A stretch of DNA of 33,853 nt, from contig LUZZ01000029.1 in assembly GCA_001603845.1 (NCBI GenBank), positions 1 through 33,853 of the forward strand. Direction: 5' to 3'. The stretch comes from Syntrophobacterales bacterium Delta_01 (GTDB lineage Bacteria > Desulfobacterota > Syntrophobacteria > Syntrophobacterales > Syntrophobacteraceae). The position numbers and the translations under genes were made by a program. The notes under the pieces were generated by a model. It did not search any database and was not told the origin of the DNA. It saw only the letters and a list, made by a program, of their open reading frames with translations. Of the stretch, positions 15,961 to 23,713 are shown piece after piece (positions within the stretch are counted from its first letter, which is position 1; the number at the start of each line of letters is the position of its first letter).

Positions 15961-17757
15961 ATGCTTTCCGGGAAGAAAATGGGACAATTCAGAGCTTCTC
16001 TGTCTTCGACATTCTCGAAACATCAAATTCTGCGTTGGGGCGTTTACGGAGCGATAATCGGCAGCTTGAGCGGCATTGCCGCTTGTACCATGCTGTATGC
16101 CCTGGAGTGGGGATCCTTTTTCCTGCTCGAACGCCTGGCGGGCTACCACATGACCAAACCCGCCGGGGAACACCTCGTCCCGCTTGTCTCGCATGCGCCT
16201 CTCAGGTTGTGGGTACTCCTGCTGCTTCCCGCCATCGGAGGCATCATCTCCGGGCTGATCGTGTATACCTGGGCGCCCGAAGCCGAAGGGGACGGCACCG
16301 AGGCCTTCATCGACACGTTCCATAACAAGAAAGGACTGGTCAGGCCGCGGGTCCCGTTTCTCAAGGGAGTGGCGTCGATCATCACCATTATAACGGGCGG
16401 CAGCGCCGGCCGTGAGGGACCGATCGCCCAGGTGGGCGCCGGACTCGGCTCCTGGATCGGGCAGATCTTAAAACTCAGCGTTCGTGAACGCAGGCTGCTG
16501 CTCCTGGCGGGATGCGCCGGCGGGCTCGGCGCCATCTTCAGGGCACCTCTGGGGGGCGCTTTGACGGCGATCGAGGTGCTCTACCGGGAAGATTTTGAAA
16601 CCGAAGGCATCATCCTGTGCATTATTTCTTCCGTCGTCGCCAATTCCGTGGTTACGACCATCTTCGGCACTCATGCAATCTTCGATATTCCGCCGATTAA
16701 ATTTTCTCACCCGTTCGAACTGGCCGCATACGGGGTCCTGGGGTTGGCGTGCGTCCCGCTCGGGGCTTTATTCGTAACCACCTACTTCGGCCTGAGAGAC
16801 CACTTCTTTCGCAAGATCCGGTTGAACAAAGCCCTGATTCCCGCAATCGGAGGCATTATGGTGGGGATCGTCGGAATGTGGAAACCGCAGGCGATGGGCG
16901 GCGGGTACGGCACCATCCAGCAGGCGCTTCTCGGGCAGCTTCCCATGGGCCTGCTGTTCACCCTCTCGATATTAAAGATCGCCACGACGTCGTTCACCAT
17001 TTCCTCGGGAGGCAGCGGCGGTGTTTTCGGACCGGCACTGTTCATCGGGGCGGCGATGGGCGGCGCAGTGGGACAACTCGGCCACCATTTTTTCCCGCAT
17101 ATCGTGACCAATCCGGGGGCATTCGCATTGGTGGGCATGGGGGCTTTCTTCGCGGGGGTCGCAAAGGCGCCGGTGGGCGCCCTGTTGATGGTTTGCGAAA
17201 TGACCGGAGGCTACAGCGTGGTCATACCCCTGATGTTCACCTCCGTCCTGGTCATTCTTCTTACGCAGCGCTGGAACCTCTACCGGATGCAGCTCCTCAA
17301 CAAGTTCCAGTCGCCCGCCCACCAGAGCGAGAGGGTGATCAACCTATTGCAAAGCATCCGGGTGGACGAGGTTTATCACAAGGAAATCCCGGTTCCCCTG
17401 CTGCCCGAGGACATGACTTTCGCCCAGTTGAAGCGGTTCATGGCCCGCACCCGCGAGTCTTTCTTTCCGGTGGTGGACGAATCCTTTCGCCTCAAGGGCA
17501 TTTTGTCTTTTCCGTACGTGCGCGAGGTACTCTTCGACAAGTCCATCGAGGACCTGCTGGTGGTGGGCGAGCTGAGCCTGCCTCCGGTAAGCATCGGCAT
17601 CGACGAAACGCTCTACGATGCTTTCGTGAAGTTCCTGCAGTCCGGCTACAGCCAGATTCCGATCGAAAACAACAGTGCGGGGGTCGTGGGGCTTTTGCGC
17701 CTCAAGGACTTGATGGAGGCATACCACCACCAGTTGAAGGTGATGCAGGAGGAGTAA
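15961..17757 (+). CDS. CLC-family chloride channel/transporter with C-terminal CBS domains
   Basis: A 598-residue CLC protein. The gating glutamate is in GGSAGREGP (Glu152) and the later anion-site motif is GGSGGVFGPALFIGAA; FALVGMGAFFAGVAKAPVG is also typical. The first filter motif, usually GSGIP, is GDGTEAF (110-116). The position aligning with the internal proton glutamate of E. coli ClcA (IIEEM) is Val206 in AIEVLY, as in channel-type CLCs. The last about 140 residues form a CBS pair (PLLPEDMTFAQLKRFMART, FFPVVDESFRLKGILS, YSQIPIENNSAGVVGLLR), a likely nucleotide-sensing regulator. ATG 15961 is used; ATG 15979 with GGGAAG just ahead is an alternative. Ions may be chloride, nitrate or fluoride; the family alone does not settle this. 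Confidence 0.9.
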   Translation: MLSGKKMGQFRASLSSTFSKHQILRWGVYGAIIGSLSGIAACTMLYALEWGSFFLLERLAGYHMTKPAGEHLVPLVSHAPLRLWVLLLLPAIGGIISGLIVYTWAPEAEGDGTEAFIDTFHNKKGLVRPRVPFLKGVASIITIITGGSAGREGPIAQVGAGLGSWIGQILKLSVRERRLLLLAGCAGGLGAIFRAPLGGALTAIEVLYREDFETEGIILCIISSVVANSVVTTIFGTHAIFDIPPIKFSHPFELAAYGVLGLACVPLGALFVTTYFGLRDHFFRKIRLNKALIPAIGGIMVGIVGMWKPQAMGGGYGTIQQALLGQLPMGLLFTLSILKIATTSFTISSGGSGGVFGPALFIGAAMGGAVGQLGHHFFPHIVTNPGAFALVGMGAFFAGVAKAPVGALLMVCEMTGGYSVVIPLMFTSVLVILLTQRWNLYRMQLLNKFQSPAHQSERVINLLQSIRVDEVYHKEIPVPLLPEDMTFAQLKRFMARTRESFFPVVDESFRLKGILSFPYVREVLFDKSIEDLLVVGELSLPPVSIGIDETLYDAFVKFLQSGYSQIPIENNSAGVVGLLRLKDLMEAYHHQLKVMQEE

Positions 17758-17929
17758 AGCCCGCCGCTTCGCGAGGAAAGTGCCGGCCGGCACGGGGAGT
17801 TACAATCCACATGTTTCCGGCCGGCAAAAACGTGCCCCCGGAGAACCGGAAATCTCCGGAAAAGCGCGGGGCACGCGCGTCCCGCACCGGAAAATCAAAA
17901 GCCGGGAAAATGAGAAATCCCGGCGCCGG

Positions 17930-18094
17930 GGGTACCCCAATGTTGTTGACTTTAGTCTCCTCCCCCTTTGATGGGGGAGGCAGGGTGGGGGTGAAAAACC
18001 GAGCGATATCAACCCCCTCCCCCTGCCCCTCCCGCCAAGGGAGGGGAGTTCATGAAGCGTCGCTCCTAAAGTCAACAGCATTGCGGGGGTACCC
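17930..18094. mobile_element. MITE-like element with terminal inverted repeats
   Basis: A 165-bp unit with long inverted ends. Left end GGGTACCCC then AATGTTGTTGACTTTAG (17930-17955); right end, read on the other strand, GGGTACCCCCGC then AATGCTGTTGACTTTAG (18094-18066). They differ by one base and a three-base indel. Inside are two further perfect stems: CCTCCCCC/GGGGGAGG around TTTGAT (17959-17980) and CCCCTCCC/GGGAGGGG around GCCAA (18026-18046). It codes for nothing and has the shape of a non-autonomous transposable element. The parts on either side, 17758-17929 and 18095-18371, hold only a 14-bp palindrome GTGCCGGCCGGCAC (17780-17793) after the CLC stop. Confidence 0.65.
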
Positions 18095-18371
18095 TTGCCC
18101 GCCGCATGAATCCGAAGGCCGCCGCTTCTATAGCTCCTGCCTGCCTGTGCTGAAGACCCTGAGCTTTCGACAGGCACCCTTCCATTCCATTCCGCCCGGT
18201 CCAACCCTTTCTACGCCGATCATTTGAAATAAGGCTCCCGCTTCTGCGGAACACGCATCGGCGGTTCCCACACGCGGACAGGCGGGCGGAAAGCCCGGAA
18301 ATCGATTGACAATGCCGGATGCCGCCCCTAAGTTGAAAACCCTTGCCAATATTACAGAAAGGGTAGCGGCC

Positions 18372-18833
18372 ATGCAGTACGAGGAAGGAAAGATCGGGCG
18401 CATCTTTGTGCTCAAGCTGGAAACCGGGGAACGAATTCCGGACATTATCGAAGAGTTCGCGCACGAGCACGGCGTGCGCAGCGCCATGGTGATGTACGTG
18501 GGGGGCGCGGGAGAGGAAAGCCGCCTGGTGGTGGGGCCGGACGCGAGCTGGAACGACAAGATAGTACCGCTGGTCCACGCCCTTGACGGTCGTCACGAGG
18601 TCCTTGCGGTCGGCACGCTTTACCCCGACGAGGAAGGCAATCCCATCCTTCACATGCACGCCGCAATGGGCAGGGAAGGCAAGGCCGTAGCGGGATGCAC
18701 CCGCGCGGGGGTCGATGTCTGGCTGGTGGGAGAGGTGTTGATGATAGAGATCGCCGGCACCACCGGACTGCGAAAAACGGACACGGAAACCGGCTTCAAG
18801 ATACTTCAGCTCGCCGGCTTCGGGCGGCAGTAA
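18372..18833 (+). CDS. PPC/DUF296 domain protein
   Basis: A 153-residue protein consisting of one PPC (DUF296) domain: GRIFVLKLETGERIPDIIEE, FAHEHGVRSAMVMYVGGAGE, VLAVGTLYPDEEGNPILHMH followed by AAMGREGKAVAGC, and EVLMIEIAGTTGLRK. This trimeric fold occurs in bacterial stand-alone proteins and, fused to AT-hooks, in plants. The HMHAAMGREGK part supplies the conserved histidines of the putative metal site. The function of the bacterial proteins is unknown, though DNA-binding has been suggested. ATG 18372 gives the compact domain; the in-frame upstream start at 18306 would add 22 residues. It does not share an operon with the genes either side. Confidence 0.85.
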   Translation: MQYEEGKIGRIFVLKLETGERIPDIIEEFAHEHGVRSAMVMYVGGAGEESRLVVGPDASWNDKIVPLVHALDGRHEVLAVGTLYPDEEGNPILHMHAAMGREGKAVAGCTRAGVDVWLVGEVLMIEIAGTTGLRKTDTETGFKILQLAGFGRQ

Positions 18834-19071
18834 GGCGGGGCGGGCAGGCGGCAGGGATGAAAGAACGATCCGGGCACCGGGTTCGGGATACGGATCTCTT
18901 CCGGCGTTTTCGGCCTTCGAATGGAGCGTTTTGTCTCGCGTAAAACTAAATCTTTGTGAAAAATCATTGCGAAATATTCAAAGGATTTGCGAATTGGACC
19001 CGGTTCATGGTAATTGTTCAGGCAATTCTAAGTATTTATAGTTTGCCGTCTCCAAATGACCGGAAAGTCCA

Positions 19072-20457
19072 ATGGTGGTTAAACCCAGAATCCTGATCGC
19101 AGACGATGAGCCGCTCACGCTGGAGCTTATTGTCGAGCGCCTCCAGGCCGAGGGATATGAAGTCGAAGTCGTGGCTTCGGGGGAAGAAGCCGTTTCGGCC
19201 GCGCGTAACAGCAGCTTTAATGTGCTCCTGACCGACCTCTCGATGCCCGGAATGAGCGGCATCGAACTCCTGGCCCATTTTGCCGGCAAGCATCCCGAGA
19301 CCCTGGTCATCGTCCTTACCGGCTACGGCACCATCGAAACGGCGGTGGAGGCCATGAAGCGGGGGGCTTACGACTACCTTTCCAAGCCGGCGAATATCGA
19401 CGAAATACTACTCACGCTCAAGCGGGCCATCGAACTCAAGGATTTAAAAGAAGAAAATGTCCTGCTGCGCTCGCAGCTCCAGGACCAGCACCGCCTGGAC
19501 CGGCTGATCGGCCAGTCCCCCGCCATGCAGGCCCTGTATCGCATCATCCGCAGGGTGTCCAAGACCGACTCCACGGTGCTCGTTACCGGAGAGAGCGGTA
19601 CGGGCAAAGAGCTCATCGCCAACGCGATCCACTATAACGGCAGCCGCCGGGACATGCCCTTCGTACCGATCAACTGCGGCGCCATCCCCGAAGAACTCCT
19701 GGAAAGCGAGCTGTTCGGACACGAAAAAGGCGCGTTCACGGGAGCGCTCAAAGAGAGGCGGGGCCGGTTCGAGCTTGCGCACAAGGGCACGGTGTTCCTC
19801 GACGAAATCGGCGAAATGAGCCCCAAGCTCCAGGTGAAGCTTCTCCGGTTTCTCCAGGAGACGAAATTCCAGAGGATAGGCGGGACGAAAACCATTGAAG
19901 TGGACGTGCGCATCCTCGCGGCCACCAATAAGGACCTGGAAAAGGCGGTGGCGGACAGCGAGTTTCGCGAAGACCTCTTCTACCGGTTGAACGTCATTCC
20001 CATCCACGTACCGCCGCTGAGGGAGCGGGAAGGCGACGTCCCGCTGTTGATCCGGCATTTTTTGAGGCAGCACTGCCGCAAGAAGGACATTCCGCAGAAA
20101 AAGATGTCCAAGGGCGCAGTGGAAAGCCTCCAGATGTACGAGTGGCCCGGAAACGTGCGGGAGCTCGAAAACGTGATCGAAAGGCTGGTGATCCTGACCG
20201 ACGGCGACGAGATTGAGATCTCCGATCTTCCGAAAAGGATGCAGATTCCCAGGCAGGCGGAGATCGCGAAAATAGAGTTCGGCGAAGAGGGGATAAACCT
20301 CAAGGACACCCTGGACGAACTCGAAAACCGCCTGATCCTGGACGCCCTCCAGAAAGCCAGCGGCGTCAAGAACAAGGCCGCCAAGCTGCTGGGCCTCAAC
20401 CGGACCACCCTCATCGAAAAAATGAAAAAAAAGCAGATAGAATTTCCGGTCGGGTAG
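19072..20457 (+). CDS. Sigma-54-dependent response regulator (NtrC/AtoC type)
   Basis: A 461-residue three-domain activator. The receiver has Asp11/Asp12, the phosphoacceptor Asp55 in LLTDLSMPG and Lys105. The AAA+ domain has Walker A GESGTGKE (173-180), the sigma-54 contact loop GAFTGA (220-225), GTVFLDEIGEMS, and the sensor stretch FREDLFYRLNVIPIHVPPLR. The Fis-type HTH at the end is NKAAKLLGLNRTTLIEKMKK. It should activate sigma-54 promoters after phosphorylation. No histidine kinase is adjacent, so it is an orphan, and its targets are unknown. GGAAAG at 19062-19067 is a plausible ribosome binding site. It lies immediately before the RiPP region, but no sigma-54 -24/-12 site is obvious there. 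Confidence 0.95.
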   Translation: MVVKPRILIADDEPLTLELIVERLQAEGYEVEVVASGEEAVSAARNSSFNVLLTDLSMPGMSGIELLAHFAGKHPETLVIVLTGYGTIETAVEAMKRGAYDYLSKPANIDEILLTLKRAIELKDLKEENVLLRSQLQDQHRLDRLIGQSPAMQALYRIIRRVSKTDSTVLVTGESGTGKELIANAIHYNGSRRDMPFVPINCGAIPEELLESELFGHEKGAFTGALKERRGRFELAHKGTVFLDEIGEMSPKLQVKLLRFLQETKFQRIGGTKTIEVDVRILAATNKDLEKAVADSEFREDLFYRLNVIPIHVPPLREREGDVPLLIRHFLRQHCRKKDIPQKKMSKGAVESLQMYEWPGNVRELENVIERLVILTDGDEIEISDLPKRMQIPRQAEIAKIEFGEEGINLKDTLDELENRLILDALQKASGVKNKAAKLLGLNRTTLIEKMKKKQIEFPVG

Positions 20458-20613
20458 TTGCGCCCTTCCGAAAACCGCCCCGTTCTCCCTCATGGAAATC
20501 CCCCCGGGAAGATCACCCGATGGAAAGCCCCGAAGGACGGCAAAAACGGCTCCCCCGGCCCGGAAACACTGCCGTGGCCCAGCCGGAGGAACCCTGAGTT
20601 TTCGTCGGCAAAC

Positions 20614-20670
20614 ATTGTAGATTGTCTACAATATTTATTCTTGACACCAGAATAAAGGCAGGAAGATACT
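20614..20670 (+). promoter_or_regulatory. Promoter with adjacent palindromic operator, upstream of the RiPP region
   Basis: A perfect inverted repeat ATTGTAGA-TTG-TCTACAAT (20614-20632) lies nine bases before TTGACA (20641-20646), which is followed after 18 bases by GATACT (20665-20670). This is a near-consensus sigma-70 promoter; the palindrome resembles GntR-type operators. The rest of 20458-20885 shows nothing else. The first gene begins 215 bases later, so an untranslated leader or a short missed ORF may exist. Confidence 0.55.
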
Positions 20671-20885
20671 AGAGTTAAGCAAGTTGACCGGACAGGTTTC
20701 CACCCTGGAGAGGCGGGACCGGGGACGGAGATGTTTCCGGCGGGCGTTCTCTCTTTTGTCGACTCGAAGGGGTGTTTTGGGTCAAATTGCTTGATGACGT
20801 CGATGGTCGGGAACTTGTATCCACTAAAGCAACTTCCCGTTTGCTGTACTGAAACGAGTTCGGCCAGGCTCGAAAAACGGCACAG

Positions 20886-21908
20886 ATGAACCTTGTTATC
20901 ACCTATGAGTGCAACCGGTCCTGCCCCTATTGCTTTGCCAGGGGCAAATCGCAGCCGGATGCGAACAGCGGGAGCAAAAGCCCCGGCCCTACTCATATAA
21001 GTTCCGAAGATTTTGATAAGTACCTTGAGTTCCTCAGGAAAGATCGCAGAAGCGATCTAAAGCTCCTGGGCGGTGAGCCCACGCTACATCCTGCCTTCAT
21101 CGAGATGATAAGCCGCTCTCTCGATTCCGGTTTCTCGATCACTTTATTTACAAACGGTTTGTGGCCGCGTTCGGTCCAGGACTTCTTCGAAAAAGACCCC
21201 AGGACGGAGAGGGTCCATTTTATTTTTAACGTCAATGAACCGGCGATGCAGACTGCGCGCGAAAGCTCATGGCAGGCCGAGAGCCTGCGCATTGCAGGCG
21301 CTCGCGGGTGCCTGGGATTCAATATCTACCGGGAAGAGTTCAGTCTCGGGTTCATCCCTGAATTGATCGACACGTTTTCCCTGCAGAAGCATGTTCGTTT
21401 GGGCCTGGCCAGTCCCATATTCGGCCATGACAACAGTCATGTTGCTTCCAGCAGGCTGCGGAGGGTCGGGAAATCGCTCGTCGCCGAGCTGCAGGGGCTG
21501 GAGCGGCGGGACATTCTTTGTTCATTCGATTGCGGCATCCCGCTTTGCATGTTCGACGAGGAGGATATCGGCAGGGTGTTTCTGTCCACGACTCCGTGGG
21601 CATCGCTTTGCCGCAGCGGCATAGACGTCGGACCAGACCTTTCCGTTTGGCCCTGCTTTCCTCTGAGCGGCATATTGAATGTCCCTCTTCTTGATTTCGA
21701 AAGCCGGGATGCGCTCGATGTCTACTTTTCGGAAAAGCTGGCGCCATTTAGAAAGTACGGATGCCTGGAAGAATGCGCGACATGCAAGTACCTGCTTCGA
21801 AAGCAGTGCTGTGGGGGATGCCTGGCACGCACATTGCTGTCATTGCAGGATGGAGGGGATCCCGGTATATTGCAAGCGCTCAAGCGCCTCGAAGGGTGTC
21901 AAAGTTAA
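20886..21908 (+). CDS. Radical SAM protein, RiPP-associated, compact with SPASM-like Cys-rich C-terminus
   Basis: A 340-residue radical SAM enzyme. The iron-sulfur motif is at the extreme N-terminus, C9-x3-C13-x2-C16 (ECNRSCPYCFARG), followed by LLGGEP (60-65) and ITLFTNG. The C-terminus resembles a SPASM/twitch domain: CRSGIDVGPDLSVWPC (242-257), then CLEECATCKY and KQCCGGCLART (293-312), enough Cys for extra clusters. ATG 20886 is the only start in frame before an upstream stop at 20850-20852; no strong Shine-Dalgarno is visible. It precedes a precursor-like peptide gene and a second SPASM enzyme, so a role in peptide modification is likely. It could instead act on another substrate. The exact family is not recognised. 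Confidence 0.85.
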   Translation: MNLVITYECNRSCPYCFARGKSQPDANSGSKSPGPTHISSEDFDKYLEFLRKDRRSDLKLLGGEPTLHPAFIEMISRSLDSGFSITLFTNGLWPRSVQDFFEKDPRTERVHFIFNVNEPAMQTARESSWQAESLRIAGARGCLGFNIYREEFSLGFIPELIDTFSLQKHVRLGLASPIFGHDNSHVASSRLRRVGKSLVAELQGLERRDILCSFDCGIPLCMFDEEDIGRVFLSTTPWASLCRSGIDVGPDLSVWPCFPLSGILNVPLLDFESRDALDVYFSEKLAPFRKYGCLEECATCKYLLRKQCCGGCLARTLLSLQDGGDPGILQALKRLEGCQS

Positions 21909-21930
21909 AAAGGGCAGAGCATGCGCAGGT

Positions 21931-21959
21931 TTTGCGCCCGCCGGTTCTCCGGGCGCAAA
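21931..21959 (+). terminator. Strong hairpin after the first radical SAM gene
   Basis: TTTGCGCCCG (21931-21940) pairs perfectly with CGGGCGCAAA (21950-21959) around a nine-base loop, 22 bases after the stop codon. There is no following T run, so it may be a weak terminator or an RNA-end stabiliser rather than a full stop. The precursor region starts about 110 bases later and may have its own promoter, which I cannot identify. Confidence 0.5.
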
Positions 21960-22071
21960 TTCAGAAATATGACGGTTCGCCCTTTCCGCTTTTGGACCTC
22001 TTTCGGCCAAACTCAGCGGCCTTTTGGGCGCGGTGCGGACGGCTTGGCTTGCATCTGGGGGGGAGGTCATC

Positions 22072-22170
22072 ATGCGTCAATTTTCCGCATGGTATGTTGA
22101 GCAGGGCACAGGTGGATTGTCAAGAGGGAAACTCAGATTGTGTCACATTTCAAAACTCGTAAGGGGATGA
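22072..22170 (+). CDS. 32-residue ORF with strong ribosome binding site, upstream of the precursor
   Basis: A short ORF, MRQFSAWYVEQGTGGL then SRGKLRLCHISKLVRG, preceded by GGGGGGGAGGT at about 22057-22067 that gives an almost ideal Shine-Dalgarno with about four bases to the ATG. It ends with TGA at 22168-22170, four bases before the precursor start. It could be a leader peptide for translational coupling, a second small peptide, or a chance ORF. The one Cys and basic end do not resemble the 67-residue peptide. I have no family match. Confidence 0.45.
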   Translation: MRQFSAWYVEQGTGGLSRGKLRLCHISKLVRG

Positions 22171-22174
22171 AACC

Positions 22175-22378
22175 ATGCTTTTGATCAATAAGAGCGGCCG
22201 CATTTACGATGTTCCGGAACACATTGCCGACAAGTACGTTGCTACGGGTTGCAGCGCCTCACGTGAAGCCGTCGGCGACATGCTGAGCACGCTGCGCAGC
22301 CAACCCACGGGTTCTTGCGAATCGGTCCATACCCAGAGTTGCTGTAATCTTTACGCAAACTATTGTCCCAATAGGTAA
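22175..22378 (+). CDS. Putative RiPP precursor peptide, Cys-rich C-terminal core
   Basis: A 67-residue peptide. The first 40 residues look like a leader (MLLINKSGRIYDVPEHIADK, then YVATGCSASREAVGDMLSTL). The end looks like a core: residues 44-67 hold Cys48, Cys56, Cys57 and Cys64 within GSCESVHTQSCCNLYANYCP; the only other Cys is Cys26. It has no signal peptide or hydrophobic segment. AGGGGA (22162-22167) precedes ATG 22175. Between two radical SAM genes and followed by a hairpin, it has the position and shape of a modified-peptide precursor. Thioether (sactipeptide or ranthipeptide-like) links or Tyr-based cross-links are conceivable; nothing in the sequence decides this. I cannot assign it to a named precursor family. 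It might also be a small metal-binding protein. Confidence 0.7.
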   Translation: MLLINKSGRIYDVPEHIADKYVATGCSASREAVGDMLSTLRSQPTGSCESVHTQSCCNLYANYCPNR

Positions 22379-22401
22379 ACCCGCCTGTTAGAAAGTGACT
22401 T

Positions 22402-22433
22402 CCTGCCGTGGTACGAGAATCTACCACGGCAGG
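22402..22433 (+). promoter_or_regulatory. Perfect 12-bp hairpin between precursor and maturase genes
   Basis: CCTGCCGTGGTA (22402-22413) pairs perfectly with TACCACGGCAGG (22422-22433) around an eight-base loop, 23 bases after the precursor stop and 50 before the maturase start. There is no long T run. Such hairpins after RiPP precursors often let only part of the transcript continue or protect its 3' end, giving more precursor than enzyme. Confidence 0.65.
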
Positions 22434-22483
22434 TTACTTCAATCTTTCATCCCTTCAACAAACGAAGACAAGGATATACGCTC

Positions 22484-23674
22484 GTGGCACCTGACTGTGG
22501 CATGTTCAAAGACTTGGGCAGTGTGACATTACAGTTGCTCACCGCCTGCAATCTCTCCTGCGCTTATTGCTTCCAGGACGCCTGCAATGTTTCCGCTTTG
22601 CCTCGGGATGACGGCCGAAAGACGATGGACCCCGACGAAGCGGCCCGCACGCTCATCAAGCTTTTCGAGAGCGGCAAGGCGGAGCTGTCGATGGTATTTT
22701 CCGGAGGCGAACCGCTGCTTGCGCCCGTTGAATGGTACGAGACGTTTTTCCGCACGATGGATAGATACCTTCAGCAGTCAGGGAAAAGTCTAGAGTACTC
22801 CATTCAGACCAACATTTCGGTGCTGAAGCCCGCGATCATAGACCTGTTCAAACGGCACCATGTTCATTTCTCCGTCCATTACGACGGGCTGCTGGACAGT
22901 CCCAAGCTGTTGTCGAAGCAAAGACGGGATAATATCGTCACCCTTTTCGAGAACGGGTTCCCCATGACGGCCCTTGTGGTGGGCACTGTCGAGTCCCTGC
23001 AGATCCTCCCGTCCACGATTGAATTTTTCCACGAACACGGCATCCGTTTTTACCGGATCAATTACGTTTCGAGCCAGGGCCGAGGCCATCAGGCATCATT
23101 AATCCCGGCAGAACTCAGGGCCGAGGCCGAATTCGAAGCCGCCTTCCTCGCCTCTCAGTATGATTTCGCGACACGGGATAACGCCGTAATGAACAAGTTC
23201 ATGTTTTATTACGAAAATGTCATACGCGGCATGGACCCCGGCGGGAGACCTCGGCCGCAAAAATGCAGAGCCGGCATTGTGTCGGCGTACATCGCCGCGG
23301 ATGGGTTTGTGTACCCGTGCAGCTTTTTTACGCAGATTACCGGTCCCATGGCAACGGCCGGGGACCTGCCTTCCTCCATGGAGAGCGCCGCCGAAGCGGT
23401 GAGGCGATGTGAGGCGCCGAATTCGTATTACGATCACAAATGTCCACAGTGCAGCGCCTTACCCATTTGCGGCGAGTACTGCGCGCTTTCGCCCGTAACC
23501 GACACCAATTGTATGGAATCCTTCTGCGGCGCCCAGATTGCCCTGCGCAACCTGATGGACAGCAACCGCGAAATTACGGAGCTAATCGCCAAAAGGTACA
23601 TCGAGCACAATCATGCACACCCTCAGGATGTCCCGAGAACCTGCGGTGGGCTGACGAAAAAAAGCGATCAATAG
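22484..23674 (+). CDS. Radical SAM/SPASM peptide maturase
   Basis: A 396-residue radical SAM enzyme with a full SPASM domain. The SAM cluster motif is C22-x3-C26-x2-C29 (TACNLSCAYCFQDACN), with MVFSGGEPLL (70-79) and SIQTNISVL following. The SPASM cysteines are C261, C279 in ADGFVYPCS, then C320-x2-C323-x5-C329-x3-C333, C343 and C348, the layout of anSME-like peptide maturases with two auxiliary clusters. No peptide-recognition (RRE) domain is seen at its N-terminus. The GTG at 22484 has AAGGA at 22470-22474; an ATG at 22502 is also possible. It follows the precursor gene after 105 bases and precedes the exporter by 39, so a role in modifying the 67-residue peptide is the natural inference. 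Confidence 0.88.
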   Translation: MAPDCGMFKDLGSVTLQLLTACNLSCAYCFQDACNVSALPRDDGRKTMDPDEAARTLIKLFESGKAELSMVFSGGEPLLAPVEWYETFFRTMDRYLQQSGKSLEYSIQTNISVLKPAIIDLFKRHHVHFSVHYDGLLDSPKLLSKQRRDNIVTLFENGFPMTALVVGTVESLQILPSTIEFFHEHGIRFYRINYVSSQGRGHQASLIPAELRAEAEFEAAFLASQYDFATRDNAVMNKFMFYYENVIRGMDPGGRPRPQKCRAGIVSAYIAADGFVYPCSFFTQITGPMATAGDLPSSMESAAEAVRRCEAPNSYYDHKCPQCSALPICGEYCALSPVTDTNCMESFCGAQIALRNLMDSNREITELIAKRYIEHNHAHPQDVPRTCGGLTKKSDQ

Positions 23675-23713
23675 ACCGTTCCCGGCAGCCACTCCACCGG
23701 ATGGTGTCCATTC

